The notes under the pieces are model-generated. The model ran no database searches. It had not been told where the DNA came from and saw nothing but the letters and a program-made list of their open reading frames with translations. Positions 5,703-10,491 of a stretch of 10,491 nucleotides of DNA are shown piece after piece (position 1 is the stretch's first letter; every line of letters starts with the position of its first letter). Origin of the DNA: Patescibacteria group bacterium (GTDB lineage: Bacteria > Patescibacteriota > Microgenomatia > PFEM01 > JAHIFH01); the NCBI GenBank assembly GCA_018900995.1, contig JAHIFH010000038.1, positions 1 through 10,491 on the forward strand. The letters are read 5' to 3'. The position numbers and the translations under genes are program-made.

Positions 5703-6974
5703 ATGCTAGATATTAATTTCATCAAAGAAAATCCAGAAAAAGTTAAGGAAGGAACCAAGAAAAAGGGCTATGACCCAAAAATTATTGACCGGGTTTTGAA
5801 AGTTGATGAAACCCGAAGGCAATTAATTGCCGAAGTGGAAAAATGGCGTCAGGCGAGAAATAAGCAAGCTTGTTTTTCGCAAGCTCAAAATAAATTAAAA
5901 AAGGGAGAGACCAAAAAAGGAAAGAAAATTAAAGAAATGTTGCGGCGATTAGAACCTGATTTGCGGGCAGTCGGGGAACAATTTGAGAACCTCCTTGTTG
6001 AAATTCCCAATCTTCCCGCTGATGATGTTCCTAAAGGTAGAGATGAATCAGAAAATGTAGAAATGAAAAAATGGGGCAAATCCAAGAAATTGAGCTTCAA
6101 ACCGAAAGACTATCAACAATTAGGTGAGTTATTGGATGTAATTGATACCAAAACAGCGAGTAAAGTTTCAGGAACTCGCTTTGGCTACCTTAAAAATGAA
6201 GCAGTCCAATTGGAATTTGCCCTGGTTCAATTAGCCCTTGAGGTGTTGATTAAAGAGGGCTTCATTCCCGTTGTTTCCCCAATCATGATTAAGGATGAAA
6301 TGATGAAAGGAATGGGGTATTTGGAACATGGGGGTGAAGACCAAGCATATCATCTCGATAAGGATAAGCTCTACCTTGTTGGCACAGCTGAACAATCAGT
6401 TGGCCCCATGCACGCGGGCGAAATCTTTGGGTCCAAAGATTTGCCTCGACGCTATGTTGGTTTTTCCACTTGTCTCAGAAGGGAAGCGGGAACATATGGG
6501 AAAGATACAAAAGGAATTTTTCGAGTTCATCAGTTTGACAAATTAGAAATGTTTTCTTTTATTAAGCCCCAACCAAAGGCTGATAAGAAGGAACATGACT
6601 ATCTTCTGTCTTTAGAAGAGAAATTAGTTAGAAAGTTAGAAATTCCCTATCAGGTTACGAAAATGTGCACCGGCGACTTGGGGCATCCAACAGCAAGAAA
6701 ATATGACCTCAATTGCTGGTTTCCGGCTGAAAAAAGATACCGCGAAACTCATTCCGCCTCAACCACAACTGGTTATCAAGCCAGAAGGTTGAATATTAGA
6801 TACAGAGAAGGTAATAAGACCGATTTTGTTCATACTCTTAATGGCACCGCTTTTGCCATTGGTCGAATGATTTTGGCGATTTTGGAAAACTACCAGCAAA
6901 AAGACGGCTCGGTTTCAGTGCCAAAAGTTCTTCAAAAATACACAGGTATTAAGAAAATTTCTCCAAAGAAATGA
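5703..6974 (+). CDS. serS: Seryl-tRNA synthetase
   Basis: Charges tRNA-Ser with serine using ATP; class II, cytosolic. The 423 residues are of normal length. The start MLDINFIKENPEKVKEG and the charged N-terminal helical arm (about 30-105) are typical; this coiled coil contacts the long variable arm of tRNA-Ser. The catalytic domain has the TAE serine-binding motif at 228-230, motif 2 LRREAGTYGKDTKGIFRVHQFDKLEM (R259, E261), THSASTTTGYQARRLNIRYR with the serine-pocket Thr/Ser stretch, and motif 3 GTAFAIGR with R388. It follows the four-helix-bundle unit by two nucleotides and has no Shine-Dalgarno. Its TGA stop overlaps the next ATG (ATGA), suggesting translational coupling. Confidence 0.97.
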   Translation: MLDINFIKENPEKVKEGTKKKGYDPKIIDRVLKVDETRRQLIAEVEKWRQARNKQACFSQAQNKLKKGETKKGKKIKEMLRRLEPDLRAVGEQFENLLVEIPNLPADDVPKGRDESENVEMKKWGKSKKLSFKPKDYQQLGELLDVIDTKTASKVSGTRFGYLKNEAVQLEFALVQLALEVLIKEGFIPVVSPIMIKDEMMKGMGYLEHGGEDQAYHLDKDKLYLVGTAEQSVGPMHAGEIFGSKDLPRRYVGFSTCLRREAGTYGKDTKGIFRVHQFDKLEMFSFIKPQPKADKKEHDYLLSLEEKLVRKLEIPYQVTKMCTGDLGHPTARKYDLNCWFPAEKRYRETHSASTTTGYQARRLNIRYREGNKTDFVHTLNGTAFAIGRMILAILENYQQKDGSVSVPKVLQKYTGIKKISPKK

Positions 6975-7654
6975 GCTTCTCGATTTTCCCTCGAACCGTT
7001 TATAAAACAGAGTCAAAAATTAGTGGTCAGATTGAAGTTAAAGAGCAATTGGGGAACTATACTCTTCATGTTCAGGATTTAATCCAATCAGGGGGAATAA
7101 TTGAGGGGATTTGGAAGAAAGCCCTTCGAGGAGCTCAGGGTAAACTTTCTGTTTCGAATTGTCTTGTTCTGGGTTTAGGCGGGGGGACGGTGGTTCAATT
7201 AATTGCCGGCCATTCGGCTCGGCCACATTTTTGCTTATGCAAAAAAGTAAAAGCGCAATATCCAGGAGCAAAAATTATTGGCATTGAAATAGACCCGGCG
7301 ATTATTAAAATCGGCAAGAAATTTTTTAGCTTGGGCAAAATTGAAAATCTGAAAATCGTAAATGCCGATGCGATTAAGTGGGTAGCTAACTACGATATAT
7401 CATATCATCGTAGTCGATTTGATTTAATTTTAGTAGATTTGTATATAGGTAGACAATTATCTCCAAAAGTGGAAAGCGATGAGTTTTTGAAAAATATTGA
7501 AAAGCTTCTGTCTAAAAATGGAAGAATAATCTTTAATCGCCTCATCTCTCCTAGCGAAGATTTAGCAGGGTTTGAAGAAAAACTGAGAGCCAATTTTGCT
7601 AGAGTAGAAGCTCTCGATTTGAAGACAAACCTTTTCTTAATTTGCCGTCCTTAA
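6971..7654 (+). CDS. Spermidine-synthase-like SAM-dependent protein
   Basis: The 227 residues form a Rossmann-type SAM or decarboxylated-SAM binding domain of the spermidine synthase superfamily. Motif I is VLGLGGGTV (66-74), the acidic loop is IGIEIDP (103-109), then NADAIKWV (131-138) and FDLILVDLYIG (150-160). The N-terminal beta region (about 1-50) resembles the short substrate-side domain of these enzymes. A polyamine aminopropyltransferase or a methyltransferase are both possible; the sequence does not settle which. It starts inside the serS stop codon. Three palindromic DNA segments lie in the gene, at codons about 51-57, 86-92 and 140-148, and seem to have added residues between conserved blocks. 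Its 3' end overlaps the convergent minus-strand gene by 56 nt. Confidence 0.8.
   Translation: MSFSIFPRTVYKTESKISGQIEVKEQLGNYTLHVQDLIQSGGIIEGIWKKALRGAQGKLSVSNCLVLGLGGGTVVQLIAGHSARPHFCLCKKVKAQYPGAKIIGIEIDPAIIKIGKKFFSLGKIENLKIVNADAIKWVANYDISYHRSRFDLILVDLYIGRQLSPKVESDEFLKNIEKLLSKNGRIIFNRLISPSEDLAGFEEKLRANFARVEALDLKTNLFLICRP
7122..7140. repeat. PELVEG-type palindromic repeat within a CDS
   Basis: CCCTTCGAGGAGCTCAGGG is an imperfect palindrome with CCCT/AGGG ends, followed by TAAAC. It closely resembles the dispersed repeat usually seen as CCTTCGACAAGCTCAGG, which reads PELVEG on the other strand; here the minus strand reads PELLEG. On the plus strand it encodes ALRGAQGK between the conserved WKK and CLVLGLGGG parts of the host protein. 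The match is from memory. Confidence 0.5.
7228..7245. repeat. Perfect 7-bp hairpin within a CDS
   Basis: TTTTTGC (7228-7234), loop TTAT, GCAAAAA (7239-7245). It falls in an odd segment (AGHSARPHFCLCKK) between motif I and the IGIEIDP strand of the SAM-dependent protein. The stem is AT-rich and could be chance. Confidence 0.5.
7389..7414. repeat. 8-bp inverted repeat within a CDS
   Basis: ACTACGAT (7389-7396) and ATCGTAGT (7407-7414) are exact inverted repeats around a 10-nt loop. They encode NYDISYHRS just before the conserved FDLILVD strand of the SAM-dependent protein. Inserted repeat or chance is not settled. Confidence 0.6.
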
Positions 7655-8708
7655 ACCTCCGATATAAAGTCAGACATTGATAAAGTTTCTTTTTCGCCTT
7701 TTTATCATCAGGCAGCTCCACCAGCTCGCAAGTTTCTTTTGGATGCAAGTATTCTCCTGGCCAAATTAGATAACAATTGACTCGGACTGTTTCTATTGGC
7801 GAATTACCTGTTTCAAGGCGAAGGGCTTCTCTTTTGCCGATTGCCTCTTGAATTTGGTCGGGCGATGTTCTTTCTAAGGCCCTTTTCATAATCCATAATT
7901 GGTAAAGATAGTCAAAATAGATTTTTCTTTGGCCTGTTTCAAAAACTCTTTTGCCGCTTTTGATATCAAACAAATCATAAGTCCAGATTGGGACGCCATC
8001 TTCTCGGATGGATTTGGAAACAATCAAGAGATCAGCCATGCTAGTTACCTTAATATTCCAGTGGCGTCTAAAGAATTGAATAATGGTGAATTCGCAAACT
8101 GCATGTTCGCTCTTGGCGATTGTCGGCAGAAGCTCTTCTTGAGAAAATCGAGTTAAATTTCTTAGACAATGGGTGCCGTCCAATTCAATATCATGACCGA
8201 CTTTAGTTAGGTACGGTTGGTTTGGTGGATGAGGATAAAGAGTGTTTTGGTGAGTAATATCAAAAAGTTTTTTTAAAGCATTTTTGTCTAAATCTTCTCC
8301 AACTTTCGGCCAAATTTCCGGCAATTGGATGGTTAAAATCATTTCTCGCCTCTGAAAATCAGTCTTATTTGTAGTTGGAAACCTTTCAGATAAGTGGAGT
8401 TTGGCTACTTCTTGGGCATGAAGAAAGGCATCTTTTCCTTGAGGAAGAGGATGCTGAGCCATGAGCAGATAAAAATAACCGCCCTCGTGGACACTAATTC
8501 CTTGACTTTGAGATGGAGATTTTTCTTTGCCAGCGAGCTGAAAAGTAAGGCCTTGTTTAGCTATCCATCCGGCAGGATTCTCGAGATTCATGAATTCAGC
8601 TAGTCTTGTTCCGGAAAGAGAACTAAATGTTTTCCTGGGAGTAACCTCCACGGGAGTTTTGGTTAAGAATGAAGATTGGGTATAAGATTCTCTTTCTCTT
8701 TTTGACAT
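7599..8708 (-). CDS. Uncharacterised protein with a RecB/Cas4-like PD-(D/E)XK nuclease signature
   Basis: The 369 residues match no named protein I recognise. The region 200-280 reads like the core of a RecB/Cas4-type PD-(D/E)XK nuclease: E206 in CEFTI, a strand ending MADLLIV with D226, a strand YDLFDIKSGK with D248 and K250, then QRKIY (Q260, Y264), which fits the QxxxY motif of this group. Residues 1-195 and 280-369 are unrecognised, the latter basic towards the end. No signal peptide or membrane segment is seen. I chose the ATG at 8708 because an extended -10 sits just upstream. The frame stays open to 8822, but that would run into secA. It converges on the SAM-dependent gene, overlapping it by 56 nt, and diverges from secA. 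No cas, restriction or helicase gene accompanies it. Confidence 0.75.
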   Translation of the reverse strand: MSKRERESYTQSSFLTKTPVEVTPRKTFSSLSGTRLAEFMNLENPAGWIAKQGLTFQLAGKEKSPSQSQGISVHEGGYFYLLMAQHPLPQGKDAFLHAQEVAKLHLSERFPTTNKTDFQRREMILTIQLPEIWPKVGEDLDKNALKKLFDITHQNTLYPHPPNQPYLTKVGHDIELDGTHCLRNLTRFSQEELLPTIAKSEHAVCEFTIIQFFRRHWNIKVTSMADLLIVSKSIREDGVPIWTYDLFDIKSGKRVFETGQRKIYFDYLYQLWIMKRALERTSPDQIQEAIGKREALRLETGNSPIETVRVNCYLIWPGEYLHPKETCELVELPDDKKAKKKLYQCLTLYRRFKDGKLRKGLSSNRELLL

Positions 8709-8715
8709 GAAGGAA

Positions 8716-8724
8716 ATTATAGCA
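8716..8724 (-). promoter_or_regulatory. Extended -10 promoter of the nuclease-like gene
   Basis: On the minus strand this reads TGC-TATAAT, a perfect extended -10. It ends seven nucleotides before the ATG at 8708, so the transcript would begin at or next to the start codon. No clear -35 is present, which extended -10 promoters tolerate. Confidence 0.65.
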
Positions 8725-8744
8725 CGATTAAGCAAGCCAACTTG

Positions 8745-8753
8745 TGATAAAAT
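8745..8753 (+). promoter_or_regulatory. Extended -10 promoter of secA
   Basis: TGA-TAAAAT ends nine nucleotides before ATG 8763; transcription is expected near 8760. No Shine-Dalgarno separates it from the ATG, so a leaderless secA mRNA is likely. It is divergent from the minus-strand promoter about 25 nt away in the same 54-nt gap. Confidence 0.55.
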
Positions 8754-8762
8754 TAAATAGCG

Positions 8763-10491
8763 ATGATTAAATTTCTTGACCGCCTTCTGGATTCCAATGA
8801 AAAAGAGTTGAAAAAACTCCAACCTGTGGTGGAAAAAATCAATTCCCTTGAGCCAAAAATGAAAAAACTCAAGGATGATGAATTTCCAGGCATGACAGCG
8901 GCTTTCAGGGATCGGTTATCTGGTGGAGAAACACTTGATGATTTATTGCCTGAAGCTTTTGCTTTAGCGCGAGAAGCAATTCAACGAAAGGTGGGTGAGC
9001 GGGCCTTTGATGTTCAATTAATGGCGGCCATCACTCTTCATCAAGGCAGGATTGCTGAGCAAAAAACTGGAGAAGGAAAAACTTTATCAGCAGCGATAAC
9101 TGCCTATCTTAATGGTTTGGCTGGCAAAGGCGTTCATATTATTACTGTCAATGATTATTTGGCTCGGCGAGACACAGGCTGGTACGGTGAGGCGCTTCAT
9201 TTCGCCGGACTTTCTCTGGGCTGTATTATTCATGAACAAGCTTTTCTTTTGGACCCAGAATACACAGAGAAACAACAAGATGATGAGCGCTTAAGACACT
9301 TAAAGCCAGTTAGTCGCCAAGAAGCCTATCAAGCTGATGTTACTTACGGAACCAATAATGAGTTTAGTTTTGACTATCTTCGGGACAATATGGCGCTGCG
9401 GTTTGAAAATCAGGTTCAGCGTGGGCATCACTTTGCCATTGTTGACGAAGTGGATTCGATTTTAATTGATGAAGCCCGAACGCCTTTAATTATCTCGGCT
9501 CCGGATACCGAGCCAACTCAAAAATATTATCAATTTTCTGATTTAATCAAAAGCTTATCGTCAGATACAGATTATGTCATGGACGAGAAATTGAAAACCG
9601 CTAATTTAACTGAGCATGGTCTTAGAAAAGTGGAGAAACGATTGGGGATTGATAATCTTTACGAAAAAGATTTTGATACCATTCATCATATTGAGAATGC
9701 TTTGAAAGCTCGGACTCATTATCTGCGGGACCGCGATTATGTGGTTAAAGATGACCAGGTGATTATTGTTGATGAATTTACTGGGCGATTAATGCATGGC
9801 CGGCGTTGGTCCGAGGGCTTACATCAGGCAGTCGAAGCCAAAGAGGGAGCCAAAATTCAACAAGAATCAATTACCATGGCAACGATTTCTTTTCAGAATT
9901 ACTTCCGGATGTATCAGAAATTAGCGGGCATGACTGGTACCGCTGCCACCGAAGCCGAAGAATTTGAAAAAATTTATCAACTAGAGACAGTGGTTGTTCC
10001 TACTAATGAACCCATGATTCGGACTAACCATCCCGATCTGGTTTATAAAACCATGCGGGCTAAATATGCGGCTGTGGTTAAGGAAATTGAAGAATGTCAT
10101 CAAAAAGATCAGCCAGTTTTGGTAGGGACAACTTCGATTGAAAAGAATGAGATTATTTCCAAATTTCTGGATAAAAAAGGCATTCCCCATAATGTTTTGA
10201 ATGCTAAACAGCACGAAAAAGAAGCCAGGATTATTGCCGAGGCCGGAGAGCCTAAAGCCGTCACCGTAGCTACTAACATGGCAGGGCGAGGAGTTGACAT
10301 TGTTTTAGGTGGTTCAAAAGAAGCTAGGGAAATAAAAGAATGGCAAAAAGAACATGACGAAGTCGTTAAGTCGGGCGGACTTCATGTAGTTGGCACCGAG
10401 CGCCATGAGTCCAGGCGAATTGATAATCAGCTTCGGGGTCGCTCCGGACGACAAGGGGACCCTGGTTCTTCAAGATTTTTTGTTGCCTTGG
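8763..10491 (+). CDS. secA: Protein translocase ATPase SecA (3' end outside the window)
   Basis: Motor of the Sec pathway that drives unfolded preproteins through SecYEG. The first 576 codons are open and run off the window edge. Visible parts: Walker A TGEGKT (102-107), TVNDYLARRD (128-137), TYGTNNEFSFDYLRDNM (194-210), Walker B VDEVDSILIDEARTPLI (227-243), the preprotein cross-linking region (about 240-380), IVDEFTGRLMHGRRWSEGLHQAVEAKE (335-361), KLAGMTGTA (386-394), then the second motor domain with VGTTSIE (454-460), ATNMAGRGVDI (503-513) and QLRGRSGRQGDPG (556-568). The helical scaffold, wing and C-terminal linker are missing from the window. A segment at about 157-190 (HEQAFLLDPEY to PVSRQEAYQAD) is absent from E. 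coli SecA but resembles a form I recall from other phyla. Confidence 0.97.
   Translation, partial: MIKFLDRLLDSNEKELKKLQPVVEKINSLEPKMKKLKDDEFPGMTAAFRDRLSGGETLDDLLPEAFALAREAIQRKVGERAFDVQLMAAITLHQGRIAEQKTGEGKTLSAAITAYLNGLAGKGVHIITVNDYLARRDTGWYGEALHFAGLSLGCIIHEQAFLLDPEYTEKQQDDERLRHLKPVSRQEAYQADVTYGTNNEFSFDYLRDNMALRFENQVQRGHHFAIVDEVDSILIDEARTPLIISAPDTEPTQKYYQFSDLIKSLSSDTDYVMDEKLKTANLTEHGLRKVEKRLGIDNLYEKDFDTIHHIENALKARTHYLRDRDYVVKDDQVIIVDEFTGRLMHGRRWSEGLHQAVEAKEGAKIQQESITMATISFQNYFRMYQKLAGMTGTAATEAEEFEKIYQLETVVVPTNEPMIRTNHPDLVYKTMRAKYAAVVKEIEECHQKDQPVLVGTTSIEKNEIISKFLDKKGIPHNVLNAKQHEKEARIIAEAGEPKAVTVATNMAGRGVDIVLGGSKEAREIKEWQKEHDEVVKSGGLHVVGTERHESRRIDNQLRGRSGRQGDPGSSRFFVAL

Noticed and set aside
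6328..6546. 72-codon frame within serS
   Set aside because: It is a frame-shifted shadow of the serS catalytic domain.
8709..8822. N-terminal extension of the minus-strand gene to an ATG at 8822
   Set aside because: It would overlap the start of secA by 60 nt and place the extended -10 inside the gene; the ATG at 8708 fits the promoter and gives a more normal N terminus.

Overview
This looks like a chromosomal segment from a small-genome bacterium, most likely a member of the Candidate Phyla Radiation (Patescibacteria), perhaps the Microgenomates side. That placement is inference. It rests on the AT-rich, lysine-rich coding, the tight spacing, a lone S23-type four-helix-bundle gene, the general look of the Lon, LysRS and SecA proteins, and start codons sitting 6-9 nt behind TAAAAT-like boxes. 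UGA works as a stop here (greA and serS both end in TGA), so this is not one of the CPR lineages that read UGA as glycine.

Layout: 13-2469 lon (ATP-dependent protease); 2515-2587 tRNA-Glu(CTC); 2716-3198 greA (transcript-cleavage factor); 3233-4675 lysS; 4687-5253 an HD-domain hydrolase; 5299-5664 an S23/four-helix-bundle gene framed by inverted heptamer repeats (5259-5294 and 5664-5700); 5703-6974 serS; 6971-7654 a spermidine-synthase-like SAM-dependent protein overlapping serS by 4 nt; 7599-8708 on the minus strand, an uncharacterised protein that I read as a RecB/Cas4-like PD-(D/E)XK nuclease; 8763 to the window end, secA, cut off by the edge. No gene-free stretch exceeds about 130 nt (2588-2715, which holds the greA promoter and leader).

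Most genes are housekeeping: proteolysis, transcript repair, charging of tRNA-Lys and tRNA-Ser, and protein export. From greA to the SAM-dependent gene everything is on the plus strand with short gaps, yet lysS, the HD gene and serS also seem to have their own promoter-like boxes just before their start codons. Only greA has a classical promoter, a real leader and a strong Shine-Dalgarno. The other predicted transcripts would start almost at the initiation codon (leaderless).

The parts worth a second look are the repeat-framed four-helix-bundle gene, the lone nuclease-like gene divergent from secA, three palindromic segments inside the spermidine-synthase-like gene (one resembling the widespread PELVEG-type repeat), and a pair of related Lys/Arg-coding repeats inside lon. 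I saw no CRISPR array, transposase, phage gene or multi-gene defence locus.
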